A stretch of DNA of 64,000 nt from Kitasatospora sp. NBC_00458 (GTDB lineage: Bacteria; Actinomycetota; Actinomycetes; Streptomycetales; Streptomycetaceae), in contig NZ_CP107904.1 of NCBI RefSeq assembly GCF_036013975.1, positions 2,480,001 to 2,544,000 on the forward strand. The letters are read 5' to 3'. A program made the position numbers and the translations under genes. The number at the start of each line of letters is the position of its first letter. Position 1 is the stretch's first letter. Of this stretch, positions 25,753 through 34,424 are shown piece by piece. Below the pieces are notes generated by a model, which was not told the origin of the DNA, did no database searches, and saw only the letters and a list, made by a program, of their open reading frames with translations.

Positions 25753-26844
25753 TCAGGCACGGCCGAACAGTTCGGCGAAGCGCCCGGTGAACAGGTCGGC
25801 GCCCTTGTACTCGGCGACCGTGGCCGCCGGGACGGCGGACGGCCCGTCGGGGCCGGGCAGTTGGCCGACGCCGCCGCGCGGGCCGAGCGGCAGCAGGATC
25901 GCCGGGTCGGCCGAGGGCCGGTAGACCGCCTCGGCGGGCTCGCCCTTCAGCTGGGCGAGGATGTTCTGCGCGACCACCTCGGCGTGCCGGATCGCGTGCC
26001 CGGCCATCTTGGCCTCGGGGACGTCGGTGAGGTCACCGACCGCGTACACGTGCGGGTGGCCGTCGACGGCGAGGGTGTCGCCGACCCGGACCTGTCCCTG
26101 TCCGGTGCGCTCCACCAGCCGGCCGTCGGCGAGGTAGTCGCTGTTGATCCGCACGCCGTACGCGCGGAACCAGATGTCGGCGGTGAGCTCCTCCCCCGCC
26201 GTGGTGGCGACGGTGAACTCCCCGGCCCGGCCGTGCTCGGTGGCGGGCTGCCCGGCGAGGCCGGTGCCCAGTCGCAGCCGTACGCCCAACTCGTCCAGCT
26301 GCCGGTGCAGTTCCTCGCGCACCTCGGACCGGAAGGCCGGCAGCAGGCGGTCGGCCGGGTCGACGACGGTGACGTCCTTGTCCGGCCAGACCTCCTTGAT
26401 CTCCCCGGCGAGCTCCAGCCCGACCGGGCCGGCGCCGACGATCAGCACCCGGGCGGCGGCGGCGAGTTCCTTGTGGGTGCCGCGGAGCTGTTCCAGCGCC
26501 TCGCCGGTGGACTCGGCGGCGGGCTTGGCCGGGTAGGCGTAGCTGGAGCCGGTGGCCAGCACGAGGTAGTCGGCCTCGACGCGCCGCCCGGAGGCCAGGG
26601 TGACGCCGCCCGGGTCCACCGAGGCGGCGCGGTCGCGGATCACCTCGCCCCGGGCGAGCAGCGTGTCGTACGGGAAGAAGATGTTGCCGGCCCAGTCGGG
26701 CTGGGCCAGGGCCCGCAGCGATCCGGCCGCGTTGACGAAGGCGTCGCGCGGGTCGATCAGGACGACGTCGGCCTCGGCGTCGAGCGCCTTGGCCACCGCG
26801 GATCCCCCGTAGCCCCCGCCGACCACCACAACGGTACGACTCAT
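25753..26844 (-). CDS. FAD-dependent NAD(P)H oxidoreductase (NDH-2/FSP1-like)
   Basis: 363 residues from ATG 26844. It has the two-dinucleotide-binding-domain flavoprotein fold: an FAD site at the N-terminus (VVVVGGGYGGSAVAKAL, GxGxxG), the ATG motif VLATGSSYAYP, an NAD(P)H site around residue 130 (VLIVGAGPVGLELAGEI), and the C-terminal FAD motif VYAVGDLTDV. It resembles type II NADH dehydrogenase and FSP1/AIF-like enzymes, which pass electrons from NAD(P)H to quinones or other acceptors. The upstream region carries two copies of the operator also found before the MarR gene, so the enzyme is very probably repressed by that MarR protein and induced by a quinone or phenolic ligand. Confidence 0.87.
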   Translation of the reverse strand: MSRTVVVVGGGYGGSAVAKALDAEADVVLIDPRDAFVNAAGSLRALAQPDWAGNIFFPYDTLLARGEVIRDRAASVDPGGVTLASGRRVEADYLVLATGSSYAYPAKPAAESTGEALEQLRGTHKELAAAARVLIVGAGPVGLELAGEIKEVWPDKDVTVVDPADRLLPAFRSEVREELHRQLDELGVRLRLGTGLAGQPATEHGRAGEFTVATTAGEELTADIWFRAYGVRINSDYLADGRLVERTGQGQVRVGDTLAVDGHPHVYAVGDLTDVPEAKMAGHAIRHAEVVAQNILAQLKGEPAEAVYRPSADPAILLPLGPRGGVGQLPGPDGPSAVPAATVAEYKGADLFTGRFAELFGRA

Positions 26845-26877
26845 GTTCCCTTGCCCCCAAAGCAGAATAGAGCTGCA

Positions 26878-26914
26878 GTTCGCACTACGAACCTATTAGT
26901 TCGTTTCGCGAACT
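26878..26914 (-). promoter_or_regulatory. Promoter with double MarR-type operator upstream of the FAD oxidoreductase
   Basis: Operator 1, GTTCG-CACTA-CGAAC (26878-26892), and operator 2, AGTTCG-TTTCG-CGAACT (26898-26914), have centres 21 bp apart, two helical turns. On the minus strand TTGCAG and TAGGTT, 17 bp apart, form a -35/-10 pair; operator 2 lies between them and operator 1 overlaps or follows the -10. Bound repressor would block RNA polymerase directly. Confidence 0.75.
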
Positions 26915-26952
26915 GCAACCCCTATCCGCAAGGACCCGCGCGGATCCGGACC

Positions 26953-27435
26953 TCAGCAGGAACGCCCCGCACAGCTCCCCTCGTCCGGCTCGCCGAAGAC
27001 CTCGGGCACCTTGTTGTCCAGCACGACCCGGCCGAGCAGCTCGGTCAGCACCTCCCGCTCACCGGGGGCCAGCCCGTCCGGGAGCGCCTCGATCCGCCGG
27101 CAGGTCTCGGCGTGGAACCCCTCGGCCAGCATCGCACCCTCGGGCGTCAGCCCGACCAGCACCGCCCGCGCGTCCCCCGCACAACTCTCCCGCCGAACCA
27201 GGCCGTTGCGCTCGGTGCGGTCCACCAGTCCAGTGAGGCTCGACTTGGCCAGCCGCAGGATCGAGCCCAGCTCGCCCATCACGTACGACCTCCCCATCAG
27301 GACGCAGAGCAGCTGCCCCTGCTGCGGCGTGAGCCCGTGGTCCCGCGCCGACTCCACGTACACGGCGTCCACCAGGAACGCCGCCCGCACCAGCGCCCCC
27401 ACGATCCCGATCCGGCCGTCCCCACTGTTGTCCAC
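26953..27435 (-). CDS. MarR-family transcriptional repressor
   Basis: 160 residues from GTG 27435. Winged helix of MarR: TPQQGQLLCVLMGRS, GELGSILRLAKSSLTGLVDRTE (recognition helix region) and the wing VRRESCAGDARAVLVGLTPEG. Cysteines at CAGD, in ETCRR and in the C-terminal tail (SCAGRSC) could act as redox sensors, but this is inference. MarR proteins are dimeric and release DNA on binding phenolic, quinone or oxidant signals. The start region contains one operator (27465-27481) matching the two in front of the downstream FAD oxidoreductase, which implies autoregulation and control of that gene. Confidence 0.88.
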   Translation of the reverse strand: MDNSGDGRIGIVGALVRAAFLVDAVYVESARDHGLTPQQGQLLCVLMGRSYVMGELGSILRLAKSSLTGLVDRTERNGLVRRESCAGDARAVLVGLTPEGAMLAEGFHAETCRRIEALPDGLAPGEREVLTELLGRVVLDNKVPEVFGEPDEGSCAGRSC

Positions 27436-27464
27436 CCGCCCAGACTAACAGCCGGGCACCGTAC

Positions 27465-27481
27465 AATTCGTGATACGAACT
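27465..27481. promoter_or_regulatory. Third MarR-type operator (autoregulatory)
   Basis: AATTCG-TGATA-CGAACT at 27465-27481 has the same arm sequence and 5-bp spacer as the two operators at 26878-26914, with one mismatch. It lies 30 bp upstream of the MarR start and 42 bp upstream of the divergent Uma2 gene. Confidence 0.7.
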
Positions 27482-27522
27482 ACCATTCCGCCCAGGATTC
27501 CCCGGGGCGGGAGAATGCCCGC

Positions 27523-28095
27523 GTGCCCGAACCGCACTCCCACGACCGGCACGCCCGGCTACTGGCCTACGCACAGAGCCTGACCCCGCCACCGGGCTGG
27601 AAGGCGGAGGTGTCCGGCGACCAGATCGTCGTCACCGCCGGCCCCTCGGTGATCCACCAGTGGAACCTGCTGCTCGTCCGCCGTCAGTTCGACGCCCACT
27701 GCCCCGCCGACCTGATGCCCAGCGAGAACACCGACCTCGCCTCACCCCGCGTCGGCAAGCTCCGCAATCCGGACCTCACCTACATCCCGCTCTCCGCCGT
27801 CGACCTGGGCGGCAGTCAGGTCCCCGCCGAGCTGGCGGCGATCGCGGTGGAGGTCGCCTCCCCTTCCAATCCGGAGAACGACCTGGTCGGCAAGGTCCGC
27901 GACTACCCCTTGATGCACATCCCGCTGTACCTGGTGATCGACCCGCGCGAGGGCACGCTCACCCTCCGCTCCGAGCCCGACGGCAGCGGCTACCGCCGGC
28001 AGTGGACCGGCAGGTTCGGCGACGGCGTCCCCGTCCCCGCGCCGTTCTCCTTCGAGCTGACCACCGCCGAGCTGCTCCGCTACCCATCGGCCTGA
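27523..28095 (+). CDS. Uma2-family (DUF820) restriction-endonuclease-fold protein
   Basis: 190 residues from GTG 27523. The PD-(D/E)XK-like core of Uma2 proteins is visible: Asp in RNPDLTYIP (about 83), EVASPS (about 117) and Lys in KVRDYPLMHIPLYLVIDP (about 130). Uma2 proteins are abundant in streptomycetes and cyanobacteria, often as paralogues; their role is unproved and both nuclease and domesticated functions have been suggested. Divergent from the MarR gene, whose third operator lies between the two starts. A second Uma2 gene sits at 50127-50591. Confidence 0.82.
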   Translation: MPEPHSHDRHARLLAYAQSLTPPPGWKAEVSGDQIVVTAGPSVIHQWNLLLVRRQFDAHCPADLMPSENTDLASPRVGKLRNPDLTYIPLSAVDLGGSQVPAELAAIAVEVASPSNPENDLVGKVRDYPLMHIPLYLVIDPREGTLTLRSEPDGSGYRRQWTGRFGDGVPVPAPFSFELTTAELLRYPSA

Positions 28096-28138
28096 GCACC
28101 GCCGGTCCGCTCCGCCCCCTCGCCCCGATCGGCGCCGG

Positions 28139-28168
28139 GGCCGGTGGCGGCCGCGGCCGCCACCGGCC
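28139..28168. terminator. 30-bp perfect palindrome, bidirectional terminator
   Basis: Perfect palindrome across 28139-28168, able to form a 13-bp stem with a 4-nt loop, between the convergent Uma2 (+) and methyltransferase (-) genes. Confidence 0.75.
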
Positions 28169-28182
28169 TCCCCCCGCCGCCG

Positions 28183-29037
28183 CTACCGCTTCTCGCCGAC
28201 GCCCGCCCAGATGCCGACCTGGGAGTCGGTGGGCTGTTCGGGCCGGTCCGGGCGCCAGAGCGGGGCGGTGACCAGGCCCGGCTCGGCCAGCTCCAGGCCG
28301 TCGAAGAAGCGCAGCACCTGCACGCGCCTGCGCATGGTCAGCTGGGCGGTGGCGCTGCGGTAGACGGCCGGGCCGCGGGAGGCGTCGGCGTCGGGGGTGA
28401 AGTCGAGGGTGCCGTGCGACAGGACGAGGCGGCTGCCGGCCGGCAGCGCGTCCACCAGGGTGCGGACGATGCCGTACGGGTCGTCCTGCTCGTCGACGAA
28501 GTGCAGCACGGCGACGAGCAGCAGGCCCACCGGCTCCCCCGCGTCCAGGACCTGCCGCACCTCGGGGGCCGCCAGGACGGCCGCGGGGTCGCGCAGGTCG
28601 GCCTGGACGACGGAGGTGCTGCCGGGGGCGGCCCCGCTCAGCAGGGCGCGGCCGTGGACGAGCACGATCGGGTCGTTGTCCAGGTAGACGACGCGGGCGT
28701 CGGGGTGCACCTGCTGGGCGATCTCGTGGGTGTTGCCGGCGCTCGGGATGCCGGTGCCGATGTCGACGAACCGCCGGATGCCCTCCCCGGCGAGCTGCCG
28801 CACGGCCCGGCCGAGGAAGGCCCGGTTGGCGACGGCGCTGATCCGCACCAGCGGGCTGATCGCCAGGACCTTCTCCGCCGCCTCGCGGTCGGCGGGGAAG
28901 TTGTCCTTGCCCCCGAGGTAGTAGTCGTACATCCGGGCGGGGTGCGGGACCTCCGGGCGGAGGTCGGCCGGCGGACGCGCCTCGTCGCCGTCACCGCCGA
29001 CGAACCAGTCCCGGCCGATCTCCTGATACTCGGTCAT
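28183..29037 (-). CDS. SAM-dependent methyltransferase, DUF574 type
   Basis: 284 residues from ATG 29037. It has the Streptomyces DUF574 (Methyltransf_19) pattern: the N-terminal PHPARMYDYYLGGKDNFPAD box, a glycine-rich SAM site FVDIGTGIPSAGNTHE (about 90-105), the acidic VVYLDNDPIVL, and the VLHFVDE segment. Streptomycetes have many paralogues, mostly of unknown substrate. No biosynthetic partner lies next to it; the upstream aldehyde dehydrogenase gene is on the same strand but 245 bp away. Assigned to the family with confidence, not to a reaction. Confidence 0.87.
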   Translation of the reverse strand: MTEYQEIGRDWFVGGDGDEARPPADLRPEVPHPARMYDYYLGGKDNFPADREAAEKVLAISPLVRISAVANRAFLGRAVRQLAGEGIRRFVDIGTGIPSAGNTHEIAQQVHPDARVVYLDNDPIVLVHGRALLSGAAPGSTSVVQADLRDPAAVLAAPEVRQVLDAGEPVGLLLVAVLHFVDEQDDPYGIVRTLVDALPAGSRLVLSHGTLDFTPDADASRGPAVYRSATAQLTMRRRVQVLRFFDGLELAEPGLVTAPLWRPDRPEQPTDSQVGIWAGVGEKR

Positions 29038-29282
29038 CCCCGATACCCCCTGGGTCCGTTCCGGTCATATGCCGGGCAGCATAGGCCATCCGCCGTACAC
29101 CCACGGAAACAAGGTGGAACCCGGCCTTCCTCCTCCGCGACGGAGGCCGACCGGGTCCACGTCCTCGCACCGGAACCGCACCGGCCCCGGACCCGAATCG
29201 CACCGGCCACCGGCCACCGGACCGGCATCACCCCGCCGCACCGGCACCCGCCCGGGCACCGTCCCGCCGGGGCCGCGGCCCG

Positions 29283-30740
29283 TCAGAACGGGAAGCGGCT
29301 GCGCCCGTGCTGGATCGAGATCCACTTCACCGTGGTGAACGCGTCCACCGTGGACTCGCCGTTCAGCCGGCCGACGCCGGAGTTCTTCTCGCCGCCGAAC
29401 GGCACGATCGCCTCGTCCGCGATGGTGCCGTCGTTGACGTGGATCATCCCGGTCTCGATCCGCTGCGCCACCCGCACGCCGCGCTCGACGTCGGCGGTGT
29501 GCACCGCCCCGCTGAGCCCGAACGGGGTGTCGTTGGCGATCCGCACGGCCTCGTCCTCGCCGTCGAACTGCACGACCAACACCACCGGCCCGAACAGCTC
29601 GCGCCGCAGGATCGGCGCGTCGGCGGGCAGGTCCCCGAGCACGACCGGGGCCATCAGGCTGCCGTTGGTCTCGCCGCGCAGCAGCGCGGTCGCACCGGCG
29701 GCGAGCGCCTGGTCGACCTCGGCGCCGATGGCGGCGGCCTGGACGGGGTTGATCAGCGGGCCGATCTGGGTGGCCGGGTCCTTCGGGTCGCCGACCGTCA
29801 GGGTGGCGATCTTGGCGACGAACCGGGTGGTGAACTCCTCGGCCACGCTGCGGTCGACGAGGACGCGGTTGGCGGCCATGCAGACCTGGCCCTGGTGGGC
29901 GAAGCGGCTGAACACGGCGGCGTCGACGGCGTAGTCGAGGTCGGCGTCGTCCAGCACGATCAGGGCGCTGTTGCCGCCCAGCTCCAGGACGGTCCGCTTG
30001 AAGTGCGAGGCGGCGACGGTGGCGACGTGCCGGCCGACCTTGTCGGAGCCGGTGAAGGAGATGACCTTCGGGACGGGGTGCTCGATGAACGCGTCGCCGA
30101 TCTCCGCGATGTCCGTGACCACCACGTTGAACAGGCCGGCCGGCAGGCCCGCCTCCTCGAAGATCCTGGCGAGCAGGGTCCCGCCGACCACCGGGGTCTC
30201 CTGGTGGGGCTTGAGGACCACGCCGTTGCCGAGCGCGAGGGCGGGCGCCACGGCCTTGATCGACAGGAAGAGCGGGAAGTTGAACGGGCTGATCACGCCG
30301 ACCACGCCGACCGGCAGGCGGTAGAGCCGGTTCTCCTTGCCGTCCACCGGCGAGGGCAGCAGCCGGCCCTCGGAGCGCAGCGCCAGCTGCATCGACTCGC
30401 GCAGCATGTCCTTGGTGAGGGCGAGCTCGAACCCGGCCTTGAGCGCGGTGCCGCCGAGCTCGGTCATGATCGCCTCGGTGATCTCCTGCTCGCGCTCCTC
30501 GACGATCCGCAGCGCGCGCTCGAAGACCAGCCGGCGGGCGTACGGGTTGGTGGCCGCCCACTCCTTCTGCGCCCGCTCGGCGGCGCGGTACGCCTGGTCG
30601 ACCTCGTCGACGGTGGCGACGGTGATGGTGGCGATCTTGTCACCGGTGAACGGGTCGACGTCGACGATGTCCCAGGAGCCGCTGCCAGTGCGCCACTCGC
30701 CGTCGATGTACTGCAGCGCCAACTCGGAAAGGTACGACAT
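29283..30740 (-). CDS. Aldehyde dehydrogenase (benzaldehyde/vanillin dehydrogenase-like)
   Basis: 485 residues from ATG 30740. The catalytic residues are all present: Asn in ISPFNFPLFLS (about 158), the NAD motif ISFTGSDKVGRH (about 235), the general base Glu in VLELGGNSA (about 257), and nucleophile Cys in HQGQVCMAANR (about 290). It oxidises aldehydes to acids with NAD(P), probably aromatic aldehydes from the overall similarity to the BenDH/vanillin branch; this specificity is inference. A 16-bp perfect palindrome 46 bp upstream is a likely repressor site. The XRE regulator gene lies directly upstream on the same strand, 81 bp away. Confidence 0.9.
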   Translation of the reverse strand: MSYLSELALQYIDGEWRTGSGSWDIVDVDPFTGDKIATITVATVDEVDQAYRAAERAQKEWAATNPYARRLVFERALRIVEEREQEITEAIMTELGGTALKAGFELALTKDMLRESMQLALRSEGRLLPSPVDGKENRLYRLPVGVVGVISPFNFPLFLSIKAVAPALALGNGVVLKPHQETPVVGGTLLARIFEEAGLPAGLFNVVVTDIAEIGDAFIEHPVPKVISFTGSDKVGRHVATVAASHFKRTVLELGGNSALIVLDDADLDYAVDAAVFSRFAHQGQVCMAANRVLVDRSVAEEFTTRFVAKIATLTVGDPKDPATQIGPLINPVQAAAIGAEVDQALAAGATALLRGETNGSLMAPVVLGDLPADAPILRRELFGPVVLVVQFDGEDEAVRIANDTPFGLSGAVHTADVERGVRVAQRIETGMIHVNDGTIADEAIVPFGGEKNSGVGRLNGESTVDAFTTVKWISIQHGRSRFPF

Positions 30741-30785
30741 CTGGGTCCCTCTCGTGCCGATTCGGGAACGCTCGCAAGCGGTTCG

Positions 30786-30801
30786 CGATCAGATCTGATC
30801 G
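30786..30801. promoter_or_regulatory. 16-bp perfect palindrome upstream of the aldehyde dehydrogenase
   Basis: CGATCAGATCTGATCG, fully self-complementary, 46 bp before the aldehyde dehydrogenase start and just downstream of the XRE gene. Its AT content and symmetry fit an operator for a TetR, GntR or MarR dimer. Confidence 0.55.
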
Positions 30802-30821
30802 AGGCTCATCGTACTTATCGT

Positions 30822-31688
30822 CTACAGCTCTTGGCGTACGGAGCGAAGAAGTTCTCGTGTCCGCTCGGGGGAGAGGCTGTCGGCCAGCAGGCCGTCCATC
30901 GCGCCGGCGTACTCGGCCACCTCGGCCGGCTTGTCCAGGTACAGCGCGGTGGTGAACTGCTCCAGGTAGACGATGTCCGGGAGGTCCTGCTCGTCGAAGG
31001 TCAGCACCGAGAACGCACCGCCCTCCGCGCGCAGCCCGCCGAAGCCCAGCGGCATCACCTGGAGCACCACGTTCGGCAGTTCGGTCAGCTCCAGCAGCCG
31101 GTCGACCTGCGCCCGCATCAGGTCCGGTCCACCCCAGGGGCGGCGCAGCACGGCCTCGTCCAGCACGGCGAGCAGCCGGGGCGCCCGCTCGGCGGTGAGC
31201 ACCGCCTGCCGCTTGAGGCGGACCTCCACCCGGCGCTCGATCTCCTCGGTCTCGGTGACGTGCCCGCCGTGGGTGATCACCGACCGGGCGTAGGCGGCGG
31301 TCTGCAGCAGCCCGTGCACGAACTGCACCTCGTAGCTGCGGATCAGGGTGGCCGCCTCCTCCAGCCCCAGGTAGTTCTGGAACCAGCCGGGCAGGACGTC
31401 CCCGTAGCCCTGCCACCAGGACGTCGCGTTGGCGGCCCGGACCAGCCCGAGGACGGAGTCCCGCTCCTGGTCCGCCTCGACCCCGTAGAGCGTCAGCAGG
31501 TCGGCGACGTCGCGCTCCTTGAAGCCGACCCGGCCGAGCTCCATCCGGCTGATCTTCGACTCGGAGGCGCGGATCGAGTACCCGGCCTCCTCGCGGCTGA
31601 CTCCCCTCGCCTCCCGGAGCCGGCGCAGCTGAGACCCCAGCAGCAGGCGCCGCACCGTGGCACCGCCACCCGCCTGAGTCGCATTCAT
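30822..31688 (-). CDS. XRE-family regulator with DUF5753 domain
   Basis: 288 residues from ATG 31688. N-terminal helix-turn-helix (LGSQLRRLREARGVSREEAG to ISRMELGR, about 18-55), then the DUF5753 region (about 105-280), with FVHGLLQTAAYARSVI and the typical VLQVMPLGFGG. These Streptomyces regulators are usually paired with a small DUF397 gene; none is visible here. Some members control development or antibiotic production. It could act on the aldehyde dehydrogenase gene downstream, but a role is not shown by sequence. Confidence 0.88.
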   Translation of the reverse strand: MNATQAGGGATVRRLLLGSQLRRLREARGVSREEAGYSIRASESKISRMELGRVGFKERDVADLLTLYGVEADQERDSVLGLVRAANATSWWQGYGDVLPGWFQNYLGLEEAATLIRSYEVQFVHGLLQTAAYARSVITHGGHVTETEEIERRVEVRLKRQAVLTAERAPRLLAVLDEAVLRRPWGGPDLMRAQVDRLLELTELPNVVLQVMPLGFGGLRAEGGAFSVLTFDEQDLPDIVYLEQFTTALYLDKPAEVAEYAGAMDGLLADSLSPERTRELLRSVRQEL

Positions 31689-31864
31689 CGCCTCAACCTC
31701 CGCACCTCGCGCAGCCCCCCGGCCGTCGGCCGCAGTCTTCCATCAGGGACCGACAAACAACAGTCCTCGGTACGCCCCCACGGACAGGCTGCCCGACGTG
31801 GTCTCCAGCGGCCCGGCCGACGTCGGCTCCGTGCCCCGGGGCCGACCCGGCTCCCGGACACGCG

Positions 31865-31878
31865 CGGTAGTTGTACCG
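31865..31878. promoter_or_regulatory. Short dyad upstream of the XRE gene
   Basis: CGGTA-GTTG-TACCG in an AT-richer island about 180 bp before the XRE start, in the 249-bp gap between the XRE gene and the MFS stop. It may mark the XRE promoter or operator; arms are only 5 bp. Confidence 0.3.
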
Positions 31879-31937
31879 TAGCTGCTCGGATTGCACTCTA
31901 GCCGCCGGACGGCCCGCTGGACATCCCCGGACCCCGG

Positions 31938-33197
31938 TCAGCGCAGGCGTTCCAGCCGTATCAGGGCGGGGACGGCGGCCAGGCTCAGGGCGATCAGGAA
32001 GATCCAGGGGAGCGCGGCCCCGTGGCCGAGGAGGAGGGTGAGGAGTCCGGGGGCGACGGCCTGGCCGATGTTCCAGGAGAGCTGGTAGACGGCGAGGTAG
32101 CGGCCACGGCGGGCCGGGTCGGCGAGCGAGACGGAGAGTTCCTCGGAGTAGGGGGTGGAGACGGTCTCGGCGAGGTTGTAGACGGCCATCGCCAGGTAGA
32201 GGCCGGCCAGGACGGCCCAGCCGGGGGCGGCGGCGACCGCGGCGAAGAGGGTGAAGGCGAGGGCGTTGAGCAGCGCTCCCGCGGCGACCACCCGGGTCGG
32301 CCGGAACCGCTCCAGCCGGCGGGCGACGGCGCCCTGGGTGAGCACCACCTGGACGCCGTTGAGGACGAGCAGCGAACCGGCCACCCAGGCCTCGCGGTGC
32401 AGGCCCTCGACCAGGTAGACGGCCAGCAGCATGCTGATGATCATCGAGCCGAAGACGAAGGAGAGGTTGATCGCGACCAGCAGCAGGTACCGCCGGTCCC
32501 GGAGCACCGCCCGGTAGCCGCCGCCCTCGCGGGCGTCCGCGGCGGCGGGCGCCTCCGCGGCGGCTCCCTCGCCCGGGCCCGCGTCCGGGGCTGCGGACGG
32601 CCGCCAGGAGGCCAGCATGACCGCCGCGAGGCCGAAGCTGACGGTGTTGAGGAGCACCAGCGCCCGCAGCCCGCCCGTCCCGCCGCCGGCCACCAGGACG
32701 GCCCCCAGCGCCCCGCCGAGCCCCATCCCGGTGTTGCGCAGGGTCTGGACCAGCGCGAACCACCGGGTCCGCTCGCCCTCCGCCGAGGCGAGCACCACCA
32801 GGCCGGAGCTGGAGGTCCAGTAGCCGACGTGCCCGATCTGGGCCAGCAGGCAGACCAGCACGATCTGCCACAGCCGCCCGGCGAACAGGTAGCCGGTGAA
32901 CGCGACGGCGGACAGCGCGTTCCCGGCGGCCGCGGTGGCCCGGGCGCCGTAGCGGTCGATCAGCGGGCCGACGACGATCGCGGTGGGCAGCGCCAGCAGC
33001 CGGGCGGCGGAGACGGCGGCGCCGATCGCCGGCACCGTCAGGGAGGTGGTGCGGGCGAAGTAGACGAGGGTGAAGGCGAGGATCAGGCCGGTGCCGAGGC
33101 TGTCCACGAGGTGGGCGGCGATCAGCCGGTGGCGGCCGGCGGTGGCGGGGAGCCCGAGGCGGTCCCGGAGTGCGGCAGGCGCAACGCTGGTGGTCAT
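31938..33197 (-). CDS. Major facilitator superfamily transporter
   Basis: 419 residues from ATG 33197. About 12 hydrophobic segments, with an MFS motif-A-like loop after the second one (VVGPLIDRYGARATAAAGN) and a charged Ala-rich central loop (about 205-235) between the two halves. It probably exports drugs or small metabolites by proton antiport. It is divergent from an ArsR-type DUF5937 regulator across 84 bp, the classic layout of a repressor and its target efflux gene. Substrate unknown. Confidence 0.85.
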   Translation of the reverse strand: MTTSVAPAALRDRLGLPATAGRHRLIAAHLVDSLGTGLILAFTLVYFARTTSLTVPAIGAAVSAARLLALPTAIVVGPLIDRYGARATAAAGNALSAVAFTGYLFAGRLWQIVLVCLLAQIGHVGYWTSSSGLVVLASAEGERTRWFALVQTLRNTGMGLGGALGAVLVAGGGTGGLRALVLLNTVSFGLAAVMLASWRPSAAPDAGPGEGAAAEAPAAADAREGGGYRAVLRDRRYLLLVAINLSFVFGSMIISMLLAVYLVEGLHREAWVAGSLLVLNGVQVVLTQGAVARRLERFRPTRVVAAGALLNALAFTLFAAVAAAPGWAVLAGLYLAMAVYNLAETVSTPYSEELSVSLADPARRGRYLAVYQLSWNIGQAVAPGLLTLLLGHGAALPWIFLIALSLAAVPALIRLERLR

Positions 33198-33234
33198 GGG
33201 ACGAGCCTTTCGGCGATGATCTACGACGCCCAGA

Positions 33235-33254
33235 GATTCCATCCCCGTCGAATC
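33235..33254. promoter_or_regulatory. Inverted repeat between MFS and ArsR genes
   Basis: GATTC (33235-33239) and GAATC (33250-33254) flank a 10-bp spacer in the short divergent promoter region. Candidate ArsR-type operator; arms are short. Confidence 0.35.
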
Positions 33255-33281
33255 CTCACCGCCCGACCCCCGGAGGCGCTC

Positions 33282-34259
33282 GTGCTCACCCTGGACTTCT
33301 CCGCCCAGGACGTCGCCGCCACCCGGTTCACCTGCTCGCGCCTGCTGGAGGTGGTGACGAGCGTCCAGGTCCTCAAGGACCCGGGCGCCAAGGCCGTCCA
33401 CCTGCCGTGGGTGCGCCGCACCCGCGAGCGGCTGGCCGCGACCGGTGTCCGCTACGACCTGCTCTCCCAGCTGGTCCCGATGCCGGCCTGGCACCTGCCC
33501 GAGTTCCTCATCCGGATGCCGGCCGCCACCGCGCCCGACCTGGAGAGCGAGCTGGCCCTGCTCGCCGCCACCCCACCGGCCGCCGTCCGCGCCGATCTCG
33601 CCCCGCTGGCCGAGCCGCTGCCGCCGCTGGTCGCCGCACTGCGGGCCGACCCGGAGGCCGGCGTCGCCCGGCTGGTGGCCGAGGTCCGGGAGTACTGGGC
33701 GGTGGCCGTCGGGCCGTACTGGCCCCGGATCGAGCGGCTGGCGGAGGGCGAGATCCTGTACCGGGCGCGGCGGATGGCGGCGGCCGGGCCGGCGGCGCTG
33801 TTCGAGGGCCTGCACCACAAGGTGAGCTGGCGGGACGGCCGGCTGACGGTGGCCCAGCGCCGGTACGACATCGAGCGGCGGCTGGACGCCGGGCGCGGGC
33901 TGGTGCTGGTGCCGTGCGCGTTCGTCTGGCCCGGCATGGTCTGGCAGGCCGGGGACACCGGCCAGCCCGGCCTGGTCTACCCGCCCCGGGGAGTGGCCAC
34001 GCTCTGGGAGACGGTGGGCGCCGCCGTCCCCGACGGCCTGGCCCGGGTGATCGGCCGCACCCGGGCCCGGCTGCTCGCCGAACTCTCCGCGCCCGCCTCC
34101 ACCACCGAGCTGGCCGCCCGCACCGGCCTCTCCCCCGCCAACGTCTCCCACCACCTCACGGCCCTGCGCGGGGCCGGTCTCGCCGCCCGCCACCGCACCG
34201 GCCGCACGGTCCTGTACGCCCGCACCGAGGCGGCGGAACTCCTCCTGGACGTCCGGTAG
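33282..34259 (+). CDS. ArsR-family regulator, DUF5937 type
   Basis: 325 residues from GTG 33282, chosen over an upstream ATG (33216) because GGAGG lies 5 nt before it and the family usually begins with a leucine-rich MLTLDFS-type start. Residues 1-240 are the DUF5937-like effector region (VAATRFTCSRLLEVVTSVQVL); the C-terminal winged helix (about 255-320) has TELAARTGLSPANVSHHLTAL, the recognition helix of ArsR proteins. There are no metal-binding Cys pairs, so it is not a metal sensor. Probably represses the divergent MFS exporter gene. Confidence 0.85.
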   Translation: MLTLDFSAQDVAATRFTCSRLLEVVTSVQVLKDPGAKAVHLPWVRRTRERLAATGVRYDLLSQLVPMPAWHLPEFLIRMPAATAPDLESELALLAATPPAAVRADLAPLAEPLPPLVAALRADPEAGVARLVAEVREYWAVAVGPYWPRIERLAEGEILYRARRMAAAGPAALFEGLHHKVSWRDGRLTVAQRRYDIERRLDAGRGLVLVPCAFVWPGMVWQAGDTGQPGLVYPPRGVATLWETVGAAVPDGLARVIGRTRARLLAELSAPASTTELAARTGLSPANVSHHLTALRGAGLAARHRTGRTVLYARTEAAELLLDVR

Positions 34260-34424
34260 TCGACGCCACCACGGCGCGTGCGCCGATCACCGCGTGCCGG
34301 CTCTCCCGCCCCGTGGGCGACCGGGTGGTCCTCGGCCCCGCCGGGCGGCCCGTCCTCTGCCCTCCGGCGCCCGGCCGCGGGCAGTGGCCCCCGTTCCTGT
34401 CCGCACCGTGCCCGGACGCACAGC

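Noticed and set aside
25737..25763. 11-bp tandem duplication at the FAD oxidoreductase stop codon
   Set aside because: It merely duplicates the terminal codons and stop; no functional meaning is evident.
30822..31937. DUF397 partner for the XRE/DUF5753 regulator
   Set aside because: I looked for the small W-K-S-S-Y-type protein on both sides of the gene and found none.
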